The notes under the pieces are model-generated. The model had not been told where the DNA came from and ran no database searches. It worked only from the letters and a program-made list of their open reading frames with translations. From JANQQJ01 sp046290575 (GTDB taxonomy: Bacteria; Pseudomonadota; Alphaproteobacteria; SMXS01): 64,000 bases of DNA. Below, one piece after another: positions 23,347-32,384 of this stretch (position 1 is the stretch's first letter; each line of letters starts with the position of its first letter). The position numbers and the translations under genes are program-made. Location of the stretch: NCBI GenBank assembly GCA_046290575.1, contig JBKAGX010000006.1:124001-188000 (forward strand), written 5' to 3'.

Positions 23347-25101
23347 TTACCGTCCTCCTCCGAACAGATCTGGCCTTGGTACCCCGTTTAAAATCAGAGC
23401 GCCCTGCCGGATGGTCGCATCTACCACGATGTTTTCGCGCTCGCGGCGCAGCAGCGCCTCCGCCAGAAGACCATTCAGCCGGTCACGCGCAACGGTCAAA
23501 GCCAGCTGTTCTACATCCTGCTGGGTAACGGAGCGGCCAGAGGCTTCCAGGCTTTGTCTGATCACGCCGACGGTTTGCCGTGACAGGAGCCAGAGCATTG
23601 CATCTTCAGACGCCTGTGCCGAGAGCATACCGTCCAGGCGGGGGAACAGGGTAACCGGCATCATCAGGTTCAGTGGCTCGTCGCCCTCAATCGCAAGCGA
23701 CGCGGTCGCCCTGAGTGATCCCGCCGGCACATTCAGGGTCAAGGCGTCAAGGCTCAGTTTCGTCTTCTGATCGACCATGTTTGGCAGGTGGCGGGCGTAA
23801 ATGCCCATGAGCTGCTGTTGCTGTTCGTCAGCTGGCAGGCTCTGCATGGAAATGGCGATCAGGTCCCGATACATATCGGCCAGTGCGGTTCCGTTCAGGC
23901 CGTTCAGCGTCAGCTGGCTCATGCTGTCCGTCAGGATGAGGTCGTCGGCCTCGTAATCCTTCACGTTTTGTCGCAGTAAAGCGGTGATCCGATTGTTTTC
24001 GCCGGTTGCAGCGACTGACCAATCGCCCTTCAGGCGAATCTCGGGCGTGTCGATGTCGCCCAGGAACGCGACGGTCATTTCAGAGGCGCCTGTAAATACT
24101 GATGCCAGGTCAACATTCATCAGGGCGTCAATCTCGGATCGGGCGTCAGCCCCGTCCCGCAGCGCCTTTGAAAACTGCTCTAGTCGGCCTGCAATGGCGT
24201 CGGCAGCGATGGCATCAAGATTTTCAAGCGCGACGGAAAAAGACGTCTCGCCGATCTGCGTGCCCGGCGCGCGGACTTCTGCGACGCGCAATTCTAGCTG
24301 CGCGCCAGTGCGGTCTCCACCAGTCGATGTCGCCTGTATCGAAAAGGTCAGATCATCAATGGCAATATCTTGTTCGCCAGTCCGTACGGTGATTTTAGGA
24401 AATGAGAACAGCAGGTCGCCGGTCCAAAGATTCTCCAGAAACTTCGCCAGGTCACCTTCGACCAAAACGTCGTCGATGTGGATCGTGCCTGCCGTCCCTT
24501 CACCCCGAAACTTCGGCGCGCGCAAGCCGTACTGGGCAGCGTGCTCTTCCACCACCAGTGTTCCTGCGATCCCATCCCACCTGATGGTCATGCCGGTGGG
24601 CGTCGTGCCGCTATAGGGCGGATTGTGGATTTCGGTGGAAGAAGCCCCGTTGAAGCTAAATGTGGTCTGGAAGTCGAATAGCGGTTTCCCGTCGAGATAA
24701 GGCTCGAGAAGGTCGGCAATCGAAGGCGGAGGCTGCAGGTCGGTTTCTGCATAGGCCAGGGCGACCTTCGGGCCGTCCGCGGTCATCAACAGCGGCCCGT
24801 GCGAAAGTTTATGCTGAAGTGTGACCGTATTGCTGTCCGGCGCCAGGCCTTCTTCGGCCAGCGCGTTCTGGTAGGTTTGGGCCAAGTCGCCCTCAAGCAC
24901 AAAGCGGCTGGTGGCTGTCGATGAAAACCAGCCACGCTGATAGTCAGTCAACTCGACCCGGTAAACGCCCGGTTGGGACATCAAATTCAGCGAAGCTTTC
25001 AGCGCCCGTTCTGCGCCGTTGCCAACCAGCCCGGGTCCAGCGAGCAGAACGGCTCCGACCACGACTGCGGCGATCACGATGCCGATAAGTATCTTTTTCA
25101 T
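23347..25101 (-). CDS. DUF945 family protein (YdgA-like)
   Basis: 584 residues. An N-terminal membrane anchor (KILIGIVIAAVVVGAVLLAG) is followed by the family signature VELTDYQRGWFSSTATSRF near residue 50 and a long beta-rich periplasmic region, as in E. coli YdgA. The length is slightly above the E. coli protein (about 500). Function is poorly known; YdgA-like proteins are inner-membrane-anchored and periplasmic with large repeats of beta-strand, resembling AsmA-type proteins. A tiny putative membrane protein follows six bases downstream, and an FAD oxidoreductase lies upstream on the same strand. Confidence 0.85.
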   Translation of the reverse strand: MKKILIGIVIAAVVVGAVLLAGPGLVGNGAERALKASLNLMSQPGVYRVELTDYQRGWFSSTATSRFVLEGDLAQTYQNALAEEGLAPDSNTVTLQHKLSHGPLLMTADGPKVALAYAETDLQPPPSIADLLEPYLDGKPLFDFQTTFSFNGASSTEIHNPPYSGTTPTGMTIRWDGIAGTLVVEEHAAQYGLRAPKFRGEGTAGTIHIDDVLVEGDLAKFLENLWTGDLLFSFPKITVRTGEQDIAIDDLTFSIQATSTGGDRTGAQLELRVAEVRAPGTQIGETSFSVALENLDAIAADAIAGRLEQFSKALRDGADARSEIDALMNVDLASVFTGASEMTVAFLGDIDTPEIRLKGDWSVAATGENNRITALLRQNVKDYEADDLILTDSMSQLTLNGLNGTALADMYRDLIAISMQSLPADEQQQQLMGIYARHLPNMVDQKTKLSLDALTLNVPAGSLRATASLAIEGDEPLNLMMPVTLFPRLDGMLSAQASEDAMLWLLSRQTVGVIRQSLEASGRSVTQQDVEQLALTVARDRLNGLLAEALLRRERENIVVDATIRQGALILNGVPRPDLFGGGR

Positions 25102-25183
25102 GCAGGCGTGCCTTCCTTTGCGCGCGACAGTCTATTCGGACGATGGGTCAGATGAACACCCCGAATGGGAACCGGGGCTGACC

Positions 25184-26584
25184 CTACGGCAAGGTTCGGA
25201 GTACTTTCCCCGGATTCATGATGTCGTTGGGATCGAGGGCCTGTTTGATCTGCCGCATCATGTCGAGTTCAACAGAGGGCTTGTAGCGCTCCAGCTCGTC
25301 GAGCTTGGCCTGTCCAATGCCGTGCTCGGCGCTGATGCTGCCGTCCAGATCAACAACGATGTCGTGGACCAGCCTGTTGGCCTCCTCCCGGTGGTCGAGA
25401 AACACCTCCTGGACTGCGTCAGGTGGCTGGCTAAGGTTAAAGTGGATATTGCCGTCGCCGACATGGCCGAAGGGGACCGGCCGGATACCGGGGACAAGCG
25501 CCGTCACCGCAGTGATTGCGCGCTCCAGGAAAACCGGAATGGCGCTGATGGGCACGGAGACATCATGTTTGATGCTGCCGCCCTCGAAAGTCTGCGCTTC
25601 GGATAGCGACTCACGCAGACGCCACAGATCCGCGCGCTGCGCCTGTGACTGCGCGATAACCCCGTCAACAACGAGAGCTTGCTCAAGGGCAGTGGCAAAC
25701 AGACGTTCCAGCGCGGCCTGGCCATCAGCCGATGAAATCTCAATCAGCACGTACCAGGGATACGGTTTTTCAAATGGGTCACGGCAATCGGGCATGTGCC
25801 GGGTTGTGAATTCGATGCCGATCCGTGGCATGAGCTCGAAACCGGTCAGCGCGTCGCGGGCGATGTCGCGGGCAAGGCTCAGAAGTGCAATGGCGGCCGC
25901 TGGGGACGGCAGGGCAAAAAGGGCAGTGGCCATGCCGTCAGGCTTTGGGAACAGCTTCAGCACCGCCGCTGTGATGATGCCCAGCGTTCCCTCCGCTCCA
26001 ATGAAAAGCTGTTTCAGATCGTAGCCGGTGTTGTCCTTGCGCAGGGCCCGCAACCCGTTCCAGATCCGGCCATCGGGCAACACGACTTCGAGCCCCAGTG
26101 TCAGGTCGCGTGCACTGCCATAGTGCAGAACGGCGTTGCCACCGGCGTTCGTCGAGAGCAGGCCACCGATCTGGGCCGATCCTTCAGACGCCAGGCTGAG
26201 CGGAAACAGACGGTCAGCATCGCCGGCCGCAGTCTGGACATCAGCCAGGACGCAGCCCGCCTCGACTGTCGCGGTAAATCCTTCCGGATCGAGACGGCGG
26301 ATCTGGTTCATCCGGCTCAGCGACACAATGACCTGGTCGCCGGACAGATCGGGCATGGCACCGCCGCACAGGCCCGTATGGCCGCCTTGTGGAACAATGG
26401 CGATCTTGGCTTCGTTACCATGCGCGAGGATCGCGGCGACCTGATCTGTATCCCGCGGGCGGGCGATGACCGGTGTGGTGCCGGTCCAGCGGCGGCGCCA
26501 CTCGGTCAGATAGGGTGCCATGTCAGCCGGGTCGTCGATGAAACCGCCGGGACCCAATATGTCCTTGATTCTGTCGAGGGTCAT
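25184..26584 (-). CDS. FAD-binding oxidoreductase (D-2-hydroxyglutarate/glycolate/D-lactate dehydrogenase type)
   Basis: 466 residues. The PCMH-type FAD-binding domain (about 30-210) contains VPQGGHTGLCGGAMPD and LLSTNAGGNAVLHYGSARD. The C-terminal FAD-oxidase domain (about 215-460) has GHVGDGNIHFNLSQP, which carries the substrate- and metal-contacting His residues, and ends EHGIGQAKLDEL ... NPGKVL. It oxidises a D-2-hydroxyacid to the 2-oxoacid. D-2-hydroxyglutarate is a good guess from the overall pattern but unproven. Its ATG overlaps the stop of the Sua5 gene (ATGA), so the two are coupled. Confidence 0.9.
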   Translation of the reverse strand: MTLDRIKDILGPGGFIDDPADMAPYLTEWRRRWTGTTPVIARPRDTDQVAAILAHGNEAKIAIVPQGGHTGLCGGAMPDLSGDQVIVSLSRMNQIRRLDPEGFTATVEAGCVLADVQTAAGDADRLFPLSLASEGSAQIGGLLSTNAGGNAVLHYGSARDLTLGLEVVLPDGRIWNGLRALRKDNTGYDLKQLFIGAEGTLGIITAAVLKLFPKPDGMATALFALPSPAAAIALLSLARDIARDALTGFELMPRIGIEFTTRHMPDCRDPFEKPYPWYVLIEISSADGQAALERLFATALEQALVVDGVIAQSQAQRADLWRLRESLSEAQTFEGGSIKHDVSVPISAIPVFLERAITAVTALVPGIRPVPFGHVGDGNIHFNLSQPPDAVQEVFLDHREEANRLVHDIVVDLDGSISAEHGIGQAKLDELERYKPSVELDMMRQIKQALDPNDIMNPGKVLRTLP

Positions 26585-27549
26585 GGCCGGGGCGCGGCTG
26601 CGCGGCGCAGCCGGTCGTTGATCGCCCGGCCCAGCCCAATTTCGGGCACGGGTGCGACGGCGATGCGTTTAGCGCCGGTGTCGTCCAGATTGCGCAGCAT
26701 CCGGAACAGATTGGCGGCGGCCTCTTGCAAACTTGCCTGCTCGCTCAGGTTCAGTTCAGGTGTTTCGCCATCGCAAGGCGCACCAAAGCCCAACAGCACC
26801 TCTCCGGGCCGTTTGTCCAATGCGTTCAGCCGCAGTGTCGCCTCTGGCGCATAATGGCTTCGCAGTTGGCCTGGGGCGGTGATGGGGTCTGTGTCCTCAG
26901 CGCGACCAATCTTGCTGCCGAGCACGTCTTCGATGTCCTCCAGCGGAACGCCGCCGGCCCGCAGCAGGATGGCTTTGTCGCCATCGACCGACAGGATGGT
27001 GGATTCGAGCCCGACCGTGCAGGGGCCGCCATCGATCACCAGGTCAAGGGATAGCGCATCGGTCACGTCCCGGGCTGTGGTCGGACTGATCCTGCCGGAC
27101 GGATTGGCGCTGGGCGCCGCCAGGGCGCCTCCGAAGGCCTTCAAGAGTGCGTGGGCGACCGGATGTGCGGGGACACGCACGGCAAGTGTCTCCAGTCCTG
27201 CCGATGCCAGCAGCGACACCGGGCAATCCGCGCGTCTTTTAAGGACGAGCGTCAGCGGTCCCGGCCAGAATGCTTCGGCCAGTGCTACGGCCAAGGCTGG
27301 CAGGTCGACCAGTGACCTTACGGTCTCTATATCTGCGCAATGCGCGATCAACGGGTTGAAGTGGGGACGGCCTTTGATTTCGAAGATGCGTGCGACAGCC
27401 TTGTCATTGCAGGCATCGGCGGCGAGCCCATAAACGGTTTCCGTCGGCAGGCCAACGGGCTCGCCAGCACGAAGCAGGGCGACTGCGCGCGCCATCACCG
27501 CATCCGTCGGGGGCTGGATAGTCTCTGTCTGATCGAGCTGTTGTTCCAT
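26581..27549 (-). CDS. tsaC: L-threonylcarbamoyladenylate synthase (Sua5/YwlC type)
   Basis: 322 residues from ATG at 27549; a longer version from 27615 would overlap the divergent MBL gene start. The YrdC domain has PVGLPTETVYGLAADA, KGRPHFNPLIAH and ALAAPSANPSGRISPTTA. A C-terminal Sua5 domain (about 215-320) starts near APGQLRSHYAPEA. The enzyme makes threonylcarbamoyl-AMP from threonine, bicarbonate and ATP, the first step of the t6A modification of tRNAs reading ANN codons. The Sua5 domain distinguishes it from short TsaC. It is coupled by ATGA overlap to the FAD oxidoreductase. Confidence 0.95.
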   Translation of the reverse strand: MEQQLDQTETIQPPTDAVMARAVALLRAGEPVGLPTETVYGLAADACNDKAVARIFEIKGRPHFNPLIAHCADIETVRSLVDLPALAVALAEAFWPGPLTLVLKRRADCPVSLLASAGLETLAVRVPAHPVAHALLKAFGGALAAPSANPSGRISPTTARDVTDALSLDLVIDGGPCTVGLESTILSVDGDKAILLRAGGVPLEDIEDVLGSKIGRAEDTDPITAPGQLRSHYAPEATLRLNALDKRPGEVLLGFGAPCDGETPELNLSEQASLQEAAANLFRMLRNLDDTGAKRIAVAPVPEIGLGRAINDRLRRAAAPRP

Positions 27550-27613
27550 CTCGATGACTTCATAAACCAATTCAACATTGGTTTCCGCAACCTTCGTCCC
27601 TAGGATGCCCTGC

Positions 27614-28714
27614 ATGGATAAGCCTGTACTAGACTACCCGTGGGACGACCTGCCGCCGGCAGGCACCACCAAAGAAGTGGCCCCCGGTGTGCGCTGGCTG
27701 CAGATGCCGCTGCCTTTCGCGCTTGATCACATCAACCTCTACCTGATCGATGATGGAGACTCCTGGGCCATCGTCGATACCGGGATCAGGGGGGATGAAA
27801 CCCGCGCTCATTGGGAACAGATCATCGCCAATGAGCTTGACGGCAAACCCATCGGCACAGTGATCGTCACCCACATGCACCCCGATCATGTCGGGCAGGC
27901 AGGATGGCTGACGCGCACCTTTGATGCCGAGTTCTGGATGTCGCGCGGCGAGTACTACTATGCCCGGGCGATCGAAGGCAGCCGCAAGGAAGAGTTTCAG
28001 GACGCCGCCATTGCGTTCTTTGCCAAGGGTGGGCTGCCGCAAAAGACCCTCGATCATATCCGCAAGACCCGCTGGGGGAATTATGACAAGGCTGTGGAGC
28101 CGATCCCGGTCGGGTACCGTCGTTTGATCGATGGCGAGTCACTCACGCTGGGGGGTCGCCGCTGGGACGTTGTGACCGGCAGCGGGCATTCGCCCGAACA
28201 CGCCTGCCTGATGTGTGAGGAACTGGGCGTGCTGATCTCCGGCGACCAGGTGCTGCCGCGGATTACATCCAATGTCAGTGTGAATCCAAATGAGCCGGAA
28301 GAGAACCCGCTCAAATTCTGGCTCGCCAGCCACGAGAAATTCCTGGGTCTGCCGGATTCGCTGCTGGTGCTGCCGTCGCACAACAAGCCGTTTCATGGGC
28401 TGCATGCGCGGTTGAACTATCTGATCTATCACCATGAAGACCGGATGCTGGCGGTAGAGGAACAATGTGTGGAGCCGAAGACGGCTTATGAACTGTTGCC
28501 CGTGATGTTCGAGCGCGAACTCGATGATTTTCAGATGACGCTGGCATTGGGCGAGTGCCTTTCCCATCTTCATCTTTTGATGGATCGGGGCCGCCTGTCT
28601 CGGGAAATGGGCGCAGATGGTATATATCGGTATCAGAGTATCGACCCGACCCTGGCCCAGCGTGCCCACCCGGATACGCATGACCCGAAGGACGATGCGC
28701 CTATTATGGTGTAA
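27614..28714 (+). CDS. MBL-fold metallo-hydrolase
   Basis: 366 residues from ATG at 27614 (ATG at 27605 possible). The metal motif HxHxDH is in VIVTHMHPDHVGQAG, a second His is in TGSGHSPEHACL, the bridging Asp in LISGDQVLP, and a final His in VLPSHNKPFHG. A C-terminal helical extension (about 270-366) resembles the winged-helix tail of the glyoxalase-II-like LACTB2 group. Likely a thioester or phosphodiester hydrolase. It lies 21 bases before the acyl-CoA ligase gene on the same strand, so acyl-thioester handling is possible. A second protein of this type is at 52454. Confidence 0.88.
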   Translation: MDKPVLDYPWDDLPPAGTTKEVAPGVRWLQMPLPFALDHINLYLIDDGDSWAIVDTGIRGDETRAHWEQIIANELDGKPIGTVIVTHMHPDHVGQAGWLTRTFDAEFWMSRGEYYYARAIEGSRKEEFQDAAIAFFAKGGLPQKTLDHIRKTRWGNYDKAVEPIPVGYRRLIDGESLTLGGRRWDVVTGSGHSPEHACLMCEELGVLISGDQVLPRITSNVSVNPNEPEENPLKFWLASHEKFLGLPDSLLVLPSHNKPFHGLHARLNYLIYHHEDRMLAVEEQCVEPKTAYELLPVMFERELDDFQMTLALGECLSHLHLLMDRGRLSREMGADGIYRYQSIDPTLAQRAHPDTHDPKDDAPIMV

Positions 28715-28735
28715 CCCTAGTATTGGAGATCGGGG

Positions 28736-30427
28736 ATGGTCTATCCCTGGCTGAAAACCTATCCCGAAGGGATAGATTGGAACCAGAAATTCGAAGCTCA
28801 GCCTGTTTTCGCTGCGCTGGATATCGGGGCTGCAAACTGGCCGGGCAATGTGCATCTGGAGTTTCTGGATCGCAGCTTTACCTATGGCGAAATTCTCAAG
28901 CTTGCCAACAGGGCGGCGAAAGGCTTCCAGAACATCGGCGTGCAGAAGGGCACCAAGGTGGGACTTTTCCTGCCGAACTGCCCGCAGCAGGTGATCGCCT
29001 ATTACGGCGTGCTGAAAGCCGGCGGCACGGTGGTCAATTACAGCCCGCTCTATTCAGAGCCGGAACTGCTGCATCAGATCGAAGATTCGCAGACCGATAT
29101 CATGGTCACCCTCGATCTGGAGGCGCTCTATCCCAAGATGCAGCAGCTGATGGATGAGAGCCGGGTGAACAAGCTGGTTGTCGCCAGCCTGCAGGACATG
29201 ATGCCGCGCACCAAGGGCGTGCTGTTTTCGCTGTTGCGCCGCAAAGATATTGCCAAGGTGGCCAAAGACGAGCAGCACGTGCCCTGGGATGATCTGATGG
29301 ATAATGACGGTGCCTATGAAGCCGTCGAGATCGACCCGCATGAGGATCTGGCGGTATTGCAATATACGGGTGGCACCACCGGGACGCCGAAGGGCGCGAT
29401 GCTGACGCACGCCAATGTCTTCATCAATGCATGCCAGAACAAGGTTTGGCTGGAAGGGTTTCAAGAAGGCAAGGAAACCACCATCGGTGCCCTGCCGTTC
29501 TTCCATGCCTTTGCCATGACGACCATGCTGGTGATGGCGACCATGGCCGGCACGCGGATTATTCTCCATCCGCGCTTTGAACTCGACGATATTGTCCGCG
29601 ACATCATCCGCAAGAAACCCAGCACGATCGCTGGTGTGCCGACCATGTTTACCGCCATGGCCAACCACAAGGACGCCAACCGCGACTCGTTCTCGTCGCT
29701 GAAATGGTGCATGTCCGGTGGCGCGCCATTGCCCAACGAGGTGCGTGAGCATTTTGAATCGGTGACCGGCGTTGAAATCGTCGAAGGATATGGCCTGACC
29801 GAATCGTCGCCGACGGCAACCTGCGGGCTGCATTTCGGCCTCAACAAGAATGGGTCCATCGGGCTTCCGCTGCCGCAGACCAGGATCATTGTCGTCGACA
29901 AGGAAGACCCGACGCGCGTGCTGCCTGCGGGAGAAATCGGCGAAATCACCATCGACGGCCCGCAGGTGATGAAGGGCTATTGGCAGAACCCCGAGGCTAC
30001 AGCTGAAACCATTGTCGAAGGTCGGCTGCGGACCGGCGATGTCGGCTACATGGATGAAGACGGCTACACCTTCATCATCGACCGCATGAAAGACATGATT
30101 CTGGTCGGCGGATTCAACGTTTACCCGCGCTTTGTTGAAGAAGCGATCCACAAGCATCCGGCCGTGAAGGAAGTCACTGTGATCGGTGTGCCCGATGACT
30201 ATTCCGGTGAAGCGCCCAAGGCGTTTGTTGTGCTGAAAGACGGTGCCGGGCCGATCACCGCTGAAGAGCTCGACACTTTTTTGCGCGAGCATATCGGCAA
30301 GCACGAGCTGCCGCGCGAAATCGAATTCCGCGATGAACTTCCCAAGACCATGGTCGGCAAGCTGTCAAAGAAGGAATTGGTGGCCGAGGAAGAAGCCAAG
30401 CTTGTGGAGCCGGAGGAAGCCGCTTGA
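28736..30427 (+). CDS. fadD: Long-chain fatty acid-CoA ligase
   Basis: 563 residues. AMP-binding motifs: VLQYTGGTTGTPKGAML (P-loop), GYGLTESSP, TGDVGYMDEDGYTFIIDRMK and VGGFNVYPRFVEEAI, with the C-terminal lysine in TMVGKLSKKEL. The N-terminal WxxxYPxGI-like segment (WLKTYPEGIDWN) is typical of FadD. It activates long-chain fatty acids to acyl-CoA at the inner membrane face for beta-oxidation or lipid synthesis. It is probably cotranscribed with the MBL hydrolase upstream. Confidence 0.93.
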   Translation: MVYPWLKTYPEGIDWNQKFEAQPVFAALDIGAANWPGNVHLEFLDRSFTYGEILKLANRAAKGFQNIGVQKGTKVGLFLPNCPQQVIAYYGVLKAGGTVVNYSPLYSEPELLHQIEDSQTDIMVTLDLEALYPKMQQLMDESRVNKLVVASLQDMMPRTKGVLFSLLRRKDIAKVAKDEQHVPWDDLMDNDGAYEAVEIDPHEDLAVLQYTGGTTGTPKGAMLTHANVFINACQNKVWLEGFQEGKETTIGALPFFHAFAMTTMLVMATMAGTRIILHPRFELDDIVRDIIRKKPSTIAGVPTMFTAMANHKDANRDSFSSLKWCMSGGAPLPNEVREHFESVTGVEIVEGYGLTESSPTATCGLHFGLNKNGSIGLPLPQTRIIVVDKEDPTRVLPAGEIGEITIDGPQVMKGYWQNPEATAETIVEGRLRTGDVGYMDEDGYTFIIDRMKDMILVGGFNVYPRFVEEAIHKHPAVKEVTVIGVPDDYSGEAPKAFVVLKDGAGPITAEELDTFLREHIGKHELPREIEFRDELPKTMVGKLSKKELVAEEEAKLVEPEEAA

Positions 30428-30448
30428 TGCCTACAGAGGGTGTCTGTG

Positions 30449-30477
30449 TTGATTTAACTAGTTAGACTAGTTATAAA
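30449..30477 (+). promoter_or_regulatory. Toxin-antitoxin promoter with built-in operator
   Basis: TTGATT (30449-30454) and TATAAA (30472-30477) are separated by exactly 17 bases. The spacer is almost filled by the inverted repeat TAACTAGT-TAG-ACTAGTTA (30455-30473), a fitting operator for Phd/YefM-type autorepression. Transcription would begin about six bases after the -10 element, at or next to the antitoxin ATG (30483). The mRNA may therefore be leaderless, which agrees with the lack of any Shine-Dalgarno sequence. Confidence 0.7.
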
Positions 30478-30482
30478 CCAGA

Positions 30483-30740
30483 ATGGCCTTTGAAAAACGC
30501 GTGATCTGGAGCCTGTTTGACGCAAAAGCGAAGCTGAGCGCGCTCGTCGACGCTGCGCTGTCCCAAGGGCCGCAGCTGATTACGCGACGGGGAAAGCCGG
30601 CTGTCGTGGTTGTCGCCGCTGATGACTATGAGCGGTTGGTATCACCCAAACAATCTTTCAAGGATTATCTTCGCAGTGGACCGTCTGACGCGTTGGACAT
30701 TCAGCGTATCAAGAACGGCGCGCGGCCAGTCGACCTTTGA
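30483..30740 (+). CDS. Type II antitoxin, Phd/YefM family
   Basis: 85 residues. FDAKAKLSALVDAALSQGPQ and LITRRGKPAVVVVAADDYER form the N-terminal Phd/YefM DNA-binding fold. The tail (QSFKDYLRSGPSDALDIQR) would wrap the toxin. Its stop TGA overlaps the TTG start of the toxin gene. It neutralises the PIN toxin and, with it, should repress the promoter at 30449-30477. There is no ribosome binding site, consistent with leaderless translation. Confidence 0.92.
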   Translation: MAFEKRVIWSLFDAKAKLSALVDAALSQGPQLITRRGKPAVVVVAADDYERLVSPKQSFKDYLRSGPSDALDIQRIKNGARPVDL

Positions 30741-31171
30741 AGTTCCTGATTGATACCAACGTCGTTTCTGAAATCCGGAAACCGTCCCCGGAACCGGCGG
30801 TTGCCCAGTGGTACGATTCGGTGCCAGAAGACGATCTGTTTTTGTCCGTCGCCGTTTTGGCTGAAATCGCACAAGGCATAGAAGCGCTACGGCAGCGGTC
30901 GTCTGAACGCGCACGGCTGTTCGATCAATGGCTTGCTGGCCTAAGCCGGGCCTATGCAGACCGCATCATCGACGTTGACCGGGATATTGCTGACACATGG
31001 GGCCGTTTGAACGGGGCAGCATTGGCATTGGGGCAGGCGCCGCAGCTTGTCGACAATCTGCTGGCCGCGACTGCGATGAATCAGGGGCTTGCGATTGCAA
31101 CACGAAACGTCCGAGACTTCGCGGAGCTGCCTGTTTCCATCTTTAACCCTTGGCACGAGGTGACGGATTGA
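30737..31171 (+). CDS. vapC: Type II toxin, VapC-like PIN-domain ribonuclease
   Basis: 144 residues from TTG at 30737, overlapping the antitoxin stop (TTGA). PIN-domain acidic residues are in FLIDTNVVSEIRK, AVLAEIAQGIEAL, DVDRDIADTWGRL and LVDNLLAATA. VapC toxins cleave tRNA or rRNA in the cytoplasm when freed from antitoxin. Its own stop overlaps the TTG of the deacetylase gene downstream, so the pair is physically coupled to the isoprenoid operon, which is unusual. Confidence 0.92.
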   Translation: MKFLIDTNVVSEIRKPSPEPAVAQWYDSVPEDDLFLSVAVLAEIAQGIEALRQRSSERARLFDQWLAGLSRAYADRIIDVDRDIADTWGRLNGAALALGQAPQLVDNLLAATAMNQGLAIATRNVRDFAELPVSIFNPWHEVTD

Positions 31172-32106
31172 CGACGCTTCTGGTCACGCACAATGACTGT
31201 CTCTATCACGATACGACGACGGCGCACCCGGAGTCGCCGGACCGGCTGCGTGCCGTGCTGCACGCTCTGGAGCGCGAAGAATTTCAGTATCTCATTCGCG
31301 ATGAGGCGCCATTGGCGACGGATGAGCAGCTTTGCCGCGTGCACCCTGCCAGCCATCTGCAATGGATCGGTGCGTCGGTTGACCGGGCCGCCATGGAAGA
31401 TCACGTTTTTCTGGATTCCGATACGGTGGTCTCACCGGGATCTTTTCTGGCGGCGCGCCGGGCGGCGGGCGCTGTCTGCCATGCAGTGGGGGCCGTTGCG
31501 CTGGGTGAGGCCCGCAACGCGTTCTGTGCCGTGCGCCCGCCGGGCCATCATGCGGAACCGGGCAAGCCAATGGGGTTTTGCCTGTTCAACAATGTCGCGG
31601 TTGGCGCCCATGAAGCCCGAGTCGTCCATGGCCTGGAGCGGGTAGCTGTTATCGATTTCGATGTGCATCACGGCAACGGCACGCAGGCGATGTTCGAGCA
31701 TGACGCCAGGCTGTTTTATGCCTCGACCCACCAATCGCCGCTCTATCCGGGCACTGGCGATGCTGAAGAGCGTGGCGTCGGCAACATTTTGAACGTTCCG
31801 CTGGCGCCTGGCGGCGATGGCCCCGCGCTCCGAAAAGCTCTGGTCGACCACGTGATCCCGGCGCTGGACCGCTTCGAACCCGATTTGATTATGATATCCG
31901 CTGGTTTCGATGGGCATAAGGGTGACCCGCTGGCCAATCTCAATTTCGAAACCGATGATTTCGCCACGGCGACAGACCTGCTCTGCGAAGCGGCTGAACG
32001 CTTGTGCGAAGGACGCGTCGTCTCTACCTTGGAAGGTGGATATAATTTGACCGATCTGGCGGATAGCGCAGCTGCGCATGTCAGCGCTTTGATGCGGCAC
32101 AGTTAA
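31168..32106 (+). CDS. Histone deacetylase family protein (class II-like / acetylpolyamine amidohydrolase-like)
   Basis: 312 residues from TTG at 31168 with GAGG seven bases upstream; it overlaps the toxin stop (TTGA). Signatures: RPPGHHAEPGKPMGFCLFNN with the catalytic His pair, VAVIDFDVHHGNGTQ with zinc ligands Asp and His, MISAGFDGHKGDPL with the third ligand, and TLEGGYN. It should remove acetyl groups from lysine side chains of proteins or from small amines in the cytoplasm. In many alphaproteobacteria a gene of this family precedes xseB-ispA-dxs, as here. Confidence 0.92.
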   Translation: MTTLLVTHNDCLYHDTTTAHPESPDRLRAVLHALEREEFQYLIRDEAPLATDEQLCRVHPASHLQWIGASVDRAAMEDHVFLDSDTVVSPGSFLAARRAAGAVCHAVGAVALGEARNAFCAVRPPGHHAEPGKPMGFCLFNNVAVGAHEARVVHGLERVAVIDFDVHHGNGTQAMFEHDARLFYASTHQSPLYPGTGDAEERGVGNILNVPLAPGGDGPALRKALVDHVIPALDRFEPDLIMISAGFDGHKGDPLANLNFETDDFATATDLLCEAAERLCEGRVVSTLEGGYNLTDLADSAAAHVSALMRHS

Positions 32107-32123
32107 AGGGAGAGACCGCGCCG

Positions 32124-32378
32124 ATGGTGGATGCAACCCCTGCACTACCGGAAGATATTCAGTCCATGACATTCGAGCAGGCATTGGCGGAGCTCGAGTC
32201 CGTTGTGGGAAAGCTGGAAAGCGGCCAGGTGGGCCTTGAAGACTCTATTGACATGTACACCCGTGGCTCGCTGCTGAAGCAGCATTGTGCGGCCAAACTG
32301 GCTGATGCGCAGGCGCGGATTGAAAAAGTTGTGGTCACCGGCGGGTCGGTTTCCACGGAACCGGCTGATCTGGACTAA
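32124..32378 (+). CDS. xseB: Exodeoxyribonuclease VII small subunit
   Basis: 84 residues with the XseB core MTFEQALAELESVVGKLESG and VGLEDSIDMYTRGSLLKQHC. It associates with XseA to degrade single-stranded DNA. It is the start of the conserved xseB-ispA-dxs-tlyA run. An AAGGGAGAG ribosome binding site lies upstream. Confidence 0.95.
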   Translation: MVDATPALPEDIQSMTFEQALAELESVVGKLESGQVGLEDSIDMYTRGSLLKQHCAAKLADAQARIEKVVVTGGSVSTEPADLD

Positions 32379-32384
32379 CATCCC

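Noticed and set aside
27550..27615. Longer start of the Sua5 protein at 27615
   Set aside because: It would overlap the start of the divergent MBL gene (27614) and adds an unconserved leader.
29054..30304. Long antisense frame (416 codons) inside the fatty acid-CoA ligase gene
   Set aside because: The plus strand has all acyl-CoA ligase motifs here. Long antisense frames are expected in GC-rich coding DNA.
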